Positions 32,823 to 43,167 of a stretch of 64,000 nt of DNA are shown one piece after another (the stretch's first letter is position 1; each line of letters begins with the position of its first letter). The stretch is from Thecaphora thlaspeos (Eukaryota; Basidiomycota; Ustilaginomycetes; Urocystidales; Glomosporiaceae), in contig UWYS01000007.1 in the NCBI GenBank assembly GCA_900291925.1, positions 558,001 through 622,000 of the forward strand, in the 5' to 3' direction. A program made the translations under genes and the position numbers. Below the pieces are notes generated by a model that worked only from the letters and a program-made list of their open reading frames with translations, had not been told where the DNA came from and searched no databases.

Positions 32823-33663
32823 CGGATTAAAGCTAACGGCACTTGCCCGATGTGCTTTACTGTGCCCCTCAACAGTGTAGCCTGCCCCGGAACTTGAGCA
32901 CGTGGGAACGGATGCTATTAACTACGGCCCCGAGCTGGCACCTTGTGAGGAGCTACGCGCTGGCAGCCCGCGAAAGGTGACCATCCAACGCGTCGACCGG
33001 CGGAATCGGGTTTGGCCGGCCGGCTGGAAAAATGGGCCCGATGGATTTATGCAAGCTGGCTGCTCTCTCGTCCGGAAGTGTCGGCGGGGGCAAGGCGCAG
33101 GCGTTCGCGCTCGCCTCTTGTCCTCTCCCTCGTCCCTGGCCCCGCTGCTCGTCGGCACATCCCGTCCCTCCCCTCGTCTCGCCTCGAGCTGGAAATTACC
33201 GCCTCTAGCGTTCGCCCCTGCACTCCACCTTCTTCACCACTACCACCATCGCCACGCGCCTCCGCCATCACCGCGCCTCGGCTCACCCTTCCCGCTCCCG
33301 CACCCGCTTCTCGTCACTCCACTCCACTGCTTCCCTTCCCCCCTCCTCCACCTTAAGCCTGACGAACCGCCAGCCTTCCGCCACACCGCCATCGAAGCAA
33401 GAGCTGATTACTACGCCACCTCTTGAGCCTTCTGCGCATCCTTCTCACGCAGCTCTACGTGGTGCTTCCTCGGCCCAGCACACCTCGCTCGACTACGCTG
33501 ACCCTGCCTCACGCTCGCCCCTCGTTCGCGCGTGCTTGACTGCGCGTCTTTTCACCTCGCTCCGGCCCTCTACCACTTCCCCGCTCCTTTTCTCCTCCTT
33601 CCGCGACAACGACGACAGCGGCCAGCATCACAACCGCCACCGCCGCCTCACCACCGCCTTGCC
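32823..33663. other. Promoter region of the ISWI gene
   Basis: Composition returns sharply to CpG-rich DNA at about 32823. The last 500 bases before the ISWI ATG are C/T-rich. No separate gene seen. Confidence 0.6.
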
Positions 33664-36600
33664 ATGACAGACACGCTAAAGATCGGCGCGAAGCCTAGCG
33701 CCATCCCGCCAGCGCTCCAGCAGAACGGCAAGGATTGGGACGACCAGGACAAGCTCTCCGATTACGTTCCCATGAGCGCAGACCTCAGCCGCGCCCCCAC
33801 AGCGTCCGCCTCGGCATCAAGAGTGCAGAGCAAGACACCAGACTCGGACGCCGACCGCCACTCCGAAGACGACGAGATCGAAGACGATGACGGCGACGTA
33901 GAGATGGCCTCGCCTTCCAAGACGACCAGGCAGCTGGAAAAGGAGCGCGAAAAGGCAGAGAGGTTGGCCGCACGCAGGCGCGACCAGGACAAGCGTGCCG
34001 CCCAGAACGAGGACCTCGCGAACACCAGGGAGGAGCTCTCCAAGTCTAAACTCGCCGACAGCATGAAGCGCTTCAGCTACCTCCTCGGCCAGACCGAGCT
34101 CTTCCAGCACTTTATCGATATCAAAAAGGACCGCGATCCAGAGTTTGCCCGGATGCTTGAGGAGTCTCAGGAGAAGAGCAGCAAGAAGGGCAAGAAGGGC
34201 GGCGACAGCAACCGCAGGAGAAAGACGGAAAAGGAAGAGGATGAGGAGCTGCTCCAGGACGGTAACGACGAAGAGGAGGGTGCGTTCGTCTTCGACGAGA
34301 GCCCCGCCTACGTAAAGGGCGGCAAGATGCGCGACTACCAGATCCAGGGCCTCAACTGGATGATCTCGCTCTATCATAACGGTATCAACGGCATTCTCGC
34401 CGACGAGATGGGCCTTGGCAAGACGCTCCAGACCATCTCGTTCCTCGGGTATCTCAAGCACTTCCGCGACACGCCCGGTTTCCACCTCGTCGTCGTCCCC
34501 AAGTCTACGCTCGACAACTGGCGCCGCGAGTTTGAGCGGTGGGTCCCCGGCTTCAACGTCATCACTATGCAAGGCACCAAGGAGGACCGCAACAAGGTGA
34601 TCCAAGACCATCTCCTCACCCAGGACTTTGACGTCCTGATCACCACCTACGAGATGTGCCTGCGCGAAAAGGCGGCGCTCAAGAAGCTCTCGTGGGAGTA
34701 CATCGTTATTGACGAGGCCCACCGCATCAAGAATGTCGACTCGATGCTCTCGCAGATCGTCCGCGCGTTCAACTCGCGCAGCCGGCTCCTCATCACCGGT
34801 ACCCCGCTGCAGAACAACCTGATGGAGCTGTGGAGTCTGCTCAACTTCCTACTGGTGAGTGCGACCGAGGCGCTTGCCGCCACTACCGTCGCCGAGTCTC
34901 TTCCCGAGTCCCTCTTCCGCCGATGGCTAATGACGCGAGGACACCTTCCTTTGCCCCGCTCGCCCGCCATGCCAACAGCCCGACGTCTTCTCCAATTCGG
35001 AAGATTTCGAGTCGTGGTTCAAGGGCAAGGGCGACGAGAACCAGGACCAGGTGATCCAGCAGCTGCACAAGGTGCTGCGCCCTTTCCTGCTGCGCCGCGT
35101 CAAGGCCGACGTCGAAAAGAGCCTGCTTCCCAAGAAGGAGGTGAATGTCTTCGTCGGCCTGACCGACATGCAGCGCAAATGGTACAAGTCGATCCTCGAA
35201 AAGGATATCGACGCGGTCAACGGCGGCGGCGGAAAGAAGGAGGGCAAGACACGGTTGCTCAATATCGTGATGCAGCTGCGCAAGTGCTGCAACCATCCGT
35301 ACCTGTTCGACGGCGCCGAGCTGGGCCCGCCGTTCACGACCGACGAGCACCTCGTCGACAACGCGGGCAAGATGGTCATCCTCGACAAGCTGCTCAAGAG
35401 CATAAAGGAGAAGGGCTCGCGCGTCCTAATCTTTTCGCAGATGAGCCGCATGCTCGACATTCTCGAGGACTACTGTCACTTCCGCGAATACGAGTACTGC
35501 CGAATCGATGGCAACACGGCCCACGAGGACCGTGTCCAGGCGATCGACGAGTACAACAAGCCGGGCAGCGACAAGTTTGTCTTCCTTCTCACAACGCGAG
35601 CCGGCGGTCTCGGCATCAACCTGACAACCGCCGACATTGTGGTGCTCTTCGACAGCGACTGGAACCCGCAGGCGGACCTTCAGGCCATGGACCGCGCTCA
35701 CCGAATCGGGCAAACGAAGCAAGTCTACGTCTTCCGCTTCGTGACCGAGCACGCAATCGAGGAGCGCATCCTCGACCGCGCGGCGCAGAAGCTTCGGCTC
35801 GACCAACTTGTCATCCAGCAGAACCGGGCGCAGCAGCAGCAGAAGGCGCAGCAGAGCAAGGAGGACCTGGTCGACATGATTCAACACGGCGCCGAGAAGA
35901 TCATCAGTTCCAAGGATGACCTGCTGGTCAACGACGACATCGACATGATTATTTCGCGCGGCGAGGAGCGGACGCAGAAGCTGCAGCAAAAGTACCAGTC
36001 GCTCAACCTCGACGACCTCAACAACTTCAAGAGCGACACCGTCTACAACTGGGAGGGCAACGACTTTTCGGAGCGCAAGCCGCTCGGCAACCTGTGGATC
36101 GAGCCGAGCAAGCGCGAGCGCAAGCAGAACTATTCGGTCGACGGCTACTACCGCGACGCGATGCGCGTCACTGCCAAGCCGGCGCAGCCGCGCGCCCCGC
36201 GGGCGCCCAAGCAGATCAATGCTTACGACTTCCAGTTCTACCCGCCGCAGCTGATCGAGCTGCAGGAGCGAGAGACGGCGGCGTACCGGCGGAGCATCGA
36301 GTACAAGGTCCCGCTGCGCGAGCCCAAGGACGACGAGACGGCCGAGGACGTTGAGGCGGAGTGTGCCGCCGAGCAGGCCGTCATCGACACGGCCGAGCCG
36401 CTGACCGAGGCCGAGCAGGAGGAGAAGGAGCAGCTGGCCGCCGAGGGCTTTTCGGAGTGGACGCGCCGAGACTTCCAGACGTTCATCAAGAGCTGCGAGC
36501 GATACGGCCGCAAGGCGTTTGGCGCGATCGCTGCCGAGATGCCCGAAGGGAGCAAGACGGAGCGCGAGGTCAAGGTCTACGCCAAGGTATTCTGGGAGCG

Positions 36601-37324
36601 CTACACCGAAGTGGCCGACCACGAGCGACTGGTGACGCGCATCGAAGAGGGCGAGGCCAAGCTGGCCAAACAGCAGGCGCAGGAGAGCATCCTCAAGAAA
36701 CGTGTCAACTCCTACCGTTCGCCCCTGACCCAGCTCAAGCTGACGTACGGCCAGGCTAAAGGAAAGAGCTACAGCGAGGAAGAGGATCGCTTCCTCCTCG
36801 TCAAGCTGGCAGAGTACGGCTTCAAGGAGGAAGTTTACGAGAAGATCAAGAGGGATGCGGCTGTCTTCCCCGGCTTTAGGTTTGACTGGTTCATCAAGTC
36901 GAGAACGCCACAGGAGATTGGGCGGCGGTGCAATACGTTGCTCCTCTTGGTCATGAAGGACGAGGAGGAGAGCAGGGGCGGCAAGGTGAGTGCGGCACGG
37001 CGCGAGGATGCTGTCGAGACAGATAGACACAGATGGACGCGGTGACTGATGCTTCTCTCTTCCTTTCTCTTCCTTTCTCTCCCTCTCTCCCTCTCTCCCT
37101 CTCTCCCTCTCTCCCTCTCTCCCTCTCTCCCTCTCTCCCTCTCTCCCTCTCTCCCTCTCTCCCTCTCTCCCCCTCCCGCCCTCATCCCCTCTCTTCATCC
37201 AACCCAGAAACGCGCCTCAGACGTCCACGCCAACGGCAACGGCGGGGCAAGCTCGCGCGGATCGACGCCCTCGGCTGCTGTGGCCGGAGGCGGCGGACCG
37301 AAGAGCAAGAAGCGCAAAGCCTGA
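33664..37324 (+). CDS. ISWI: ISWI-family chromatin-remodelling ATPase
   Basis: SNF2-family motor that slides and spaces nucleosomes. Exons are 33664..34854, 34979..36985 and 37208..37324 with GTGAGT donors; all junctions fall between codons. 1104 residues. Walker A GLGKT is at 250-254 and DEAH at 350-353. GTPLQNN follows; [16 protein letters not shown] is after the first intron. The helicase C-lobe contains [25 protein letters not shown] motif VI near 620-640. Then come the HAND region, a SANT domain ([18 protein letters not shown], ~889) and a SLIDE domain (~975-1060, ending [17 protein letters not shown]). The N-terminus carries acidic and coiled-coil segments. The last exon is a basic tail ending PKSKKRKA, a likely nuclear localisation signal. 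Whether it is an ISW1 or ISW2 orthologue is not resolved. Confidence 0.96.
37081..37170 (+). repeat. (CCCTCTCT)11 microsatellite in ISWI intron 2
   Basis: About eleven near-perfect 8-bp copies fill the polypyrimidine part of the 222-nt second intron (36986-37207), ending ~37 bases before the acceptor. Confidence 0.95.
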
Positions 37325-37481
37325 ATGCCGAAGCTCTTCTTCCCCTCTCTCACGCCTTGATGCCTGCTGACGCCCCTCGATACGACCCCACTCCATGTCT
37401 CCCTCTTGTATCTGTACTCGCGAATCATTGCCTTTTCACTTCCTCGGTCCTCGTTCCTCTTCTTCACTCTCTCATTCGTCA

Positions 37482-40400
37482 TCAGAAGCCGAGCACGCCC
37501 AGCCTCTGCCTCAGTTGCTTTTCGGCCCTGTCGCGCATCTGGTCCATCAAGAGTAGGATGGCAGCACAAGTCCTAGCCACCCTGGCCTCGTCGGCCCCGA
37601 CCGCCGCTCTACCGACGGCGTTCGACCTCCTCGTCTCTGAAACTGCAAAGGCCGCCTCCGCAACCTGTGCGACAGCATCGACCGACTGCCTCGAGCTCGC
37701 AAGGAGCGTTTGGCAATCATCCTGCGCCGCGTTCCGATCCAGGACGATGAGGACGAGCGAGAGTGTAGAGGCGTGGATCTTGGTCCTTCCCGACTCCTCT
37801 CCTTCCGTGGACGGGTCGGTGAGGATCGAAAGACAAGTTTCGAGACAGAGCGACGAGAGCTCTGTGCGGAAGGAGGGGGAGGAGGTACAGAGGTCGAGTA
37901 GAATGCTGGTCGTGTCGAACAAGGCCGAGAGGAGGGTGGAGGAAAAGAGTCCGGAGGTGTTCGTACCCATGTAAGATGAGGAACCGCCTGAGGAGGCGCC
38001 GCGGCGACGGATGAGCCGCGTTTGGTGGTCTGTTAGATGTGCGGATAGACGGAGGAGGAGTGCGCGGATCCACTTTGTCAGCACTGTCGGTAGAGCGGCG
38101 ATGGAGTGGTTTCTGGATCCTTGCCCGTGCAACAGAGTCGAGGCGGAGGTGGTTGCACGCGACGACGACGAGATAGGCGTGATCATCGCTCCTTGTCGCT
38201 GCCTGAGCGGCTGGGCGATCGAGAGGTTCTTGGATCGCTGGATGACAGGCACGCGTCTCTCCCCCTCCTCACGCGCCCTCGCAATGGCGGCATGCGTCAT
38301 CGTCCCCGCCACCTTGTCTACCGCTTCTATTGCACCGACCGTCGCGGCGCCACCGGCAGCGCGTCCAGCGATCTCCAAGGCTCCCTGTGCCAGGGCATTG
38401 AGCATTGCCAGCTTTTGCACCATCGAATACTGATGGTTGAAAAACTGCTCCGTCAGGCATCCTCCCACTGTACGCGGGCTCGCGACGACGAGTGCGGTCA
38501 GAGCGTTTGTCCGTCGTTCGTCGAGTTGACGAATGCTGAAGTTGTTCTGCAGCCCGCACAGCGCAAAGACGAGGTCGACAGCGTTCTCCTCAATTTCGCC
38601 GCCCCATCCAACTTTACGTCGGATGAGGTCGGCGCAGCTCTTGAGTCCCAGCTTGATCGAGTCCCTGTCGTCGCTCTTGAGAAGCGGGCCGAGCTGATAG
38701 ATGTAGACCGGCGGACGCAGCCCTTTCTTCTTGCTGAAATCGGGTGCGTGTGCCTCACGCGTGGCGTCAAAGTCGCCGGCAGAGGGGGCGGAGGGAGCGC
38801 CGAGCCCGGCGTTGCGCGTAAGTTTGGCGGCCTCGTCGTGCGTCATCTCAGAGAGGTCGGCGGCGAGGCGCGTCATGTCGTCGCGTTGGTTTTGCTGCTT
38901 CGAGGTGGACCTCGCTTCATCGGCTTCGTCATCGTCGTCGGACGAGTTTTCGTCGCCGGTAGAAGCCGAGGAGGCCGCGGCATCGATCGCGTCTCGAGCT
39001 GTTGGTCGGCGTGCTCCTCTCTTTGATGAAGAGAACATCTGCAGAGGCTCTTTACTGTCACCGTCGTCAGTCTTCTCGTCGGAGAGCGACATGATGAGCG
39101 GCCTTCTTGGTGCCTGGGCGGCTGCCTGGAATGCGGCTTTGCGCGCTGGTGGAGGTCGCAATGGTGGCAGCCGCACCGTTGCTGGCGCGGCTCTGTGTCT
39201 CTGCGGGCCAACAGCATCGTCCATGTGGCCAAACTTCGCGAGGGCGGGACCTTCTTCCTGTGGCACTAGCCCGAGCGTCTCCAGACACTGCTTCCACGCA
39301 TCTGCCGGTGGTGCGGCGAGCAGGTACTCGTCGATGGCCTGACAATGAGTCGTCCAGGCATCGTGGAAGGCCCGAATGACACGCGCCTCTTCCCGTCCCT
39401 GGCCGGTGCCATCCCACGTCGCTCTGCCGAAGCTGAGAGACTTTGCGCTCGCTTTCGCCTTGGATTTGGAGCTGACGATCTCGGCGACGAGCATTCCCGT
39501 CCGCCGAACGTGGGGGTCCGAGTGTTCGAGATGGCACGAGACGCCGTCGAGGAAGCTGACCGAACTGGCCAGGCGGGTCAGCGCTGGCGCGCCGGGTTTC
39601 TGCGATGCTAGCAAGCCGACAAGCAGCAGCGTCAGATCTATAGCGAGGCAGGGATGGGCAGAAAGTCGAGAAAGGCCGGAGGGTAAGATGGCGTGATATA
39701 TTGCACCTTGTGTCGCGGTCGCATCAGCAGACTCACATTGCTCCTGTTCCAGGCCGACACCTCGTATTCGGTCTCGGGAGGACCAGGCCTTGATCGTCGC
39801 CTCCAGTGCTTCCGAGAGAAGTCCTTCGTTGTGCACGCTTTCGAGCCAAGCGCTGAACAGCCATCCCATCGCGGGCTCGAATTGTAGCGAGAGGAGCCCC
39901 TTGGGATGGTTGCCAGCCAGCGCCACCCTTTCAAACACCCGGATGGGTGATCGATACTCCCCATTGCCGTCGTCGTCGTTCGCGCTTTCGCCGTCGCTGC
40001 CGTCGATGTTGCCACCATGTGCCTTGGCCGCCGAGTTCTGGGGTCCGGGCGGACTTCGCTTTCGGAGGGGACAGAAGGAGAGCAGCAGCCGGCAAGACGC
40101 TCCGACGAGGGCGGTGCTCTGGCCGCTGAAGAGGGCCGTCCCTTCTCTGCCAGGCTTTCCCCGCTCTTGAAAGGCGACGAGCTGGTGTAGGCCGCTTCTC
40201 TTGACTGCGCCGTTTATGAAGGTAAAGATGCCGGCGTCGATCCGCTCCTGCACCCGCGATGGGCATCTGGCCACACAGTCGACCCACGCTCTGACGAAAG
40301 CGTCGGGCAGGAAGGGCTGTTGAGCCTCGCTCAGTGGACGTCGGAGGATGCGCCGATGGCAGGCCACGATGAAAGAGGGCCAGAAGCTGTGGGCGCTTTC

Positions 40401-41396
40401 CGAGAGCGTGTGGCTTGACGGCGAAATGAAAGCCGCCCGGTCCATCCGAACCAGAAGCTCGGAGGCGGCCGAGCAGGCCTCTGCGCCCTTTTCCTCGCCG
40501 GAGAGCAGCACATCGACCAGGCCGACAGTCACCACGATGGAAAGCCATGGACCGGACCGCAGAGCTTCGTCGACCTCACCCTGGTTGAAGTTGGCCATGC
40601 GGTCAGGCAAGGAGAGCGCGAGGCGTACAGTCTCAGCCCACGAGAGCGAGCGCTTAGCTCTGTTTGGCTCCAGCTGTACCGCGTGAAAGATAGTAGCCAG
40701 AGAGAGCGCATCGACGGTCTGGCGGCAGAGCATTGATATGGCATCGCGGGTGGCCGGATGAGTGGCTGCTGAGTCTGACAGTCCGTGCCCGCCGCCGTGT
40801 GCCGACAAGGCTACCGACAGCGTTCTCAAACTGCAAAGCTGCAGCACACCGTCTTGAGCGCCTTGTGTCTCCATCGGCGCTGGAGCCGTACGTTCGATGC
40901 TCCTCTGAGCCAGCGTCTCGTCTGGGTGGATGATAGCGGTGCCCGCTCCCCGTCTGACCTCATCGGGCCGACCCGAACCATCGGTGTCGGCGTCGGTGGA
41001 GCTGCCGAAGAACCATGTGCACAGCAGGAGGGTCAACAGCCCTCTGGCTTCCAGCTCTGGCCCCCAATCGACGACCACCCTCTGCAAGAGAGCCCCTTGC
41101 GCGGCCGAGGCGGTAGCAGCATCGAGCTGGCGGCCACAGTCGTCGTCCGCTGTGCAAGCAGTGCTGGCCACGCAGGATGAGAGTTTCCGAGGTAAGCATG
41201 GCCCGTGGAGTTGCCACAGAGGAGCTACAAAGGTGTCGAGCAGCTCTTCAAGCGAACCGATTCGGTAGCTGCCGTCTCGGATCGAGCCGAAGCGCTGGCG
41301 TAGCGAAAGGGCGGCATGTCGGCTGGCGGCAGCGGCGGCGGGCGGTGATGAAGTGATCGGTCCGGTTGGAGTGCGGGAGGATCCCGAGAGCATCAT
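37482..41396 (-). CDS. TEL2: TEL2/TELO2-type telomere length regulator
   Basis: Tel2 is the core of the TTT (Tel2-Tti1-Tti2) co-chaperone that matures PIKK kinases (Tel1, Mec1, TOR). The open frame is continuous from 41693 to 37482. I chose the ATG at 41396, because the first ATG (41693) lies only 48 bases from the upstream gene's stop and the intervening residues look unconserved. A 99-nt GT-AG intron without stop codons, complement(39638..39736), probably interrupts it; removal leaves about 1271 residues. The C-terminal Tel2 domain is clear: PPVYIYQLGPLLKSDDRDSI, LGLKSCADLIRRK, then LTALVVASPRTVGGCLTEQF and YSMVQKLAMLNALAQGALEI. The N-terminal helical repeats are weakly conserved, as usual. 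It is convergent with ISWI; the stops are 157 bases apart. Confidence 0.88.
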   Translation of the reverse strand: MMLSGSSRTPTGPITSSPPAAAAASRHAALSLRQRFGSIRDGSYRIGSLEELLDTFVAPLWQLHGPCLPRKLSSCVASTACTADDDCGRQLDAATASAAQGALLQRVVVDWGPELEARGLLTLLLCTWFFGSSTDADTDGSGRPDEVRRGAGTAIIHPDETLAQRSIERTAPAPMETQGAQDGVLQLCSLRTLSVALSAHGGGHGLSDSAATHPATRDAISMLCRQTVDALSLATIFHAVQLEPNRAKRSLSWAETVRLALSLPDRMANFNQGEVDEALRSGPWLSIVVTVGLVDVLLSGEEKGAEACSAASELLVRMDRAAFISPSSHTLSESAHSFWPSFIVACHRRILRRPLSEAQQPFLPDAFVRAWVDCVARCPSRVQERIDAGIFTFINGAVKRSGLHQLVAFQERGKPGREGTALFSGQSTALVGASCRLLLSFCPLRKRSPPGPQNSAAKAHGGNIDGSDGESANDDDGNGEYRSPIRVFERVALAGNHPKGLLSLQFEPAMGWLFSAWLESVHNEGLLSEALEATIKAWSSRDRIRGVGLEQEQCESADATATQGAIYHAILPSGLSRLSAHPCLAIDLTLLLVGLLASQKPGAPALTRLASSVSFLDGVSCHLEHSDPHVRRTGMLVAEIVSSKSKAKASAKSLSFGRATWDGTGQGREEARVIRAFHDAWTTHCQAIDEYLLAAPPADAWKQCLETLGLVPQEEGPALAKFGHMDDAVGPQRHRAAPATVRLPPLRPPPARKAAFQAAAQAPRRPLIMSLSDEKTDDGDSKEPLQMFSSSKRGARRPTARDAIDAAASSASTGDENSSDDDDEADEARSTSKQQNQRDDMTRLAADLSEMTHDEAAKLTRNAGLGAPSAPSAGDFDATREAHAPDFSKKKGLRPPVYIYQLGPLLKSDDRDSIKLGLKSCADLIRRKVGWGGEIEENAVDLVFALCGLQNNFSIRQLDERRTNALTALVVASPRTVGGCLTEQFFNHQYSMVQKLAMLNALAQGALEIAGRAAGGAATVGAIEAVDKVAGTMTHAAIARAREEGERRVPVIQRSKNLSIAQPLRQRQGAMITPISSSSRATTSASTLLHGQGSRNHSIAALPTVLTKWIRALLLRLSAHLTDHQTRLIRRRGASSGGSSSYMGTNTSGLFSSTLLSALFDTTSILLDLCTSSPSFRTELSSLCLETCLSILTDPSTEGEESGRTKIHASTLSLVLIVLDRNAAQDDCQTLLASSRQSVDAVAQVAEAAFAVSETRRSNAVGRAAVGADEARVARTCAAILLLMDQMRDRAEKQLRQRLGVLGF

Positions 41397-41741
41397 TGTG
41401 CTGCTGCTATTGTCGTCGTGTGAAGCGAATCGGTCGACATTACCCCGCGAGAAGGCGGTGACGGGATGAGGATGGGGTGGGAGTAGGTCGGACGGAATGA
41501 AGGCCAAGCACTTTTCTTCCCTGACCAGCCGCCAACGAGCTAACCCGAAAGGAGGCGCTGCGGTTTTTGGAAATACTTCCACACGCACACAGACCAGTCT
41601 AGCGACTTGAAGCCCCGCCAACGGGCCGCGCCCACCGGGCCGCACCCACCGACTGCGGCCTTGTGATGAGATGGACACAGATAGCATTTCCATGCTCGTC
41701 GCACTGCAATAGGGTACTGAGGATAGGCAGCCTGCCGCTCG

Positions 41742-42457
41742 CTAGCTGAAGCCGCGGAAGATGCCGCTCTCGTCGTACGCATCCTCGAACTGGCGTTTTA
41801 GATTGGCGAAAGAAGGCGGGGGCGGGCAGGGTCGAGGTCGAGGTTAAGGTGAAGGCGTAGTGAGGATCAGCCAGAGTGCCTCGAATCGGCGGTGTGGCAT
41901 CCCTTTCCTTTCGAGACTCACCTCTTCAAAGTCCATGTTGGCGATTGGAAGGTTGCAAGCCTGCGGGGAGGAGAATTCGAAAATGTGCACGCGGGGTCAT
42001 CAGCGGCTTGCTCGCCGCGCGGTTGTCCCTCTGCGCTTCCGTCCAGCAGCCAGCGCTCCATCTCTCCATCGCCGCCGCGGCTTACTGGATCGAGCACGTT
42101 GCGGGCAAGGCTCTTGATCTGGCCTTCGACCTCGCCCGCCTCGTCGAGCTGGTAGAAGACGACGACGCTCGGGTCGCTGTTGGCCTCCTCGCCGGCCACC
42201 ACTACGAAGTCTGCGTTCCAGCTTGCCTCTTCCTTTGGAGCCTTGGATCTCTCCTTGAGCTCCTTGAGCGCCTCTTTGAGGCCGGCGACTTTGGTCTTGA
42301 TCGGAAGCTCGATGAGGTCATACAGGGAACACTCCTCGCGGGGACCTTCGCCGCTGTTGACCTCGTCGATCAGATCGGCGGAGCGAACCTCCTCAAGAAT
42401 CTTCTCGGACGCCTTGTTGCACGCTTTGAGGACGTAAAGTGCGATGTAGTCCTTCAT
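41742..42457 (-). CDS. Unknown 152-residue protein with two tiny terminal exons
   Basis: Exons are complement(42086..42457), complement(41922..41960, 39 nt) and complement(41742..41789, 48 nt with stop), joined by GT-AG introns of 125 and 132 nt. All three exons are multiples of three. The protein starts MKDYIALYVLKACNKASEKI, contains an alpha/charged region (KTKVAGLKEALKELKERSKA) and a hydrophobic strand (DFVVVAGEEANSDPSVVVFY), and ends FEDAYDESGIFRGFS. No signal peptide or membrane segment. I do not recognise the family. The ordered exon structure and codon usage make a real cytosolic protein likely. It lies directly upstream of TEL2 on the same strand. Confidence 0.75.
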
Positions 42458-42878
42458 CGTGGGCCAAGGTGGTGGGATTGCGCTAAAAGAAGACAAAGCT
42501 CGGTGGCCGTAGGAAACCTGTCGTTTGTCTGCCGCAAGGGTCCGTGGACAGGAGCAGAACAGCGTCAGAGCCGCATACAGCGGGCACCCAGTACCCAGAC
42601 TCCAGTACCGGGAAAATCTCACGGAGAGCCAAAGGACAGGCAGGGGCTGGATGGTGGGCTTGAAGGACCAGATGGAAGAGCCTGGTGTGAGAAGGTGGTG
42701 GTGCCGCCCGGTCCACCTAGAAAGGTGGAACGTGGTGGAAGTCTCATCACTCGGCCGACAAAGTGTCTGGCAGATTTCATCCTCTACATCCGACCCACCA
42801 CCATCTGCTGATGATCAGCTGCCGCAACAGTCCTGCATTCGATTCGCCGCTACTTGGAAGAAAAACACGCAGCTTATC
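42458..42878. other. Short divergent intergenic region
   Basis: 420 bases between the start of the 152-residue gene (minus) and the possible small gene at 42879 (plus). No motif recognised. Confidence 0.5.
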
Positions 42879-43167
42879 ATGCGCACCATCGATTTTCCGC
42901 TGCTATTCTTGACAGAGGATGGAGTGACGGAGCGACTCCTGGACATCGACGACGCTCTCGCCACGGTCTCCGATCTGTGAGTATCCGCAATTGAGGCAAG
43001 GTGCTCGTGCCTACTCTGGCTACGTCGTTATCTCCAGCATACAGAGTAACCCTTGTTCACGCTTCCACGGATCGTACAGGATTAAGGTCGTCCCGCAGCG
43101 CACCGGGCATGCTTTGAGGCAGGGCCATGTCGGGTGCGGTAGGCTCGAGCTGGGCGACGATCCCTGA
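42879..43167 (+). CDS. Possible small split gene, 61 residues
   Basis: Exon 1 is 42879..42976 and exon 2 is 43080..43167, joined across a 103-nt intron with GTGAGT donor and TACAG acceptor. The joined frame starts MRTIDFPLLFLTEDGVTERL, passes the junction at DL|IKVVPQRTG and stops at TGA after LELGDDP. The residues are of ordinary coding composition with no low complexity. The family is not recognised. In its favour are the strong splice motifs and frame agreement on both sides; against it are the short length and lack of a known relative. It could be the fragment of a longer gene with further exons downstream. Confidence 0.4.

Noticed and set aside
41396..41693. Longer TEL2 start at 41693
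   Set aside because: It would leave 48 bases to the upstream gene's stop, and the extra residues look unlike a Tel2 N-terminus; kept only as an alternative.
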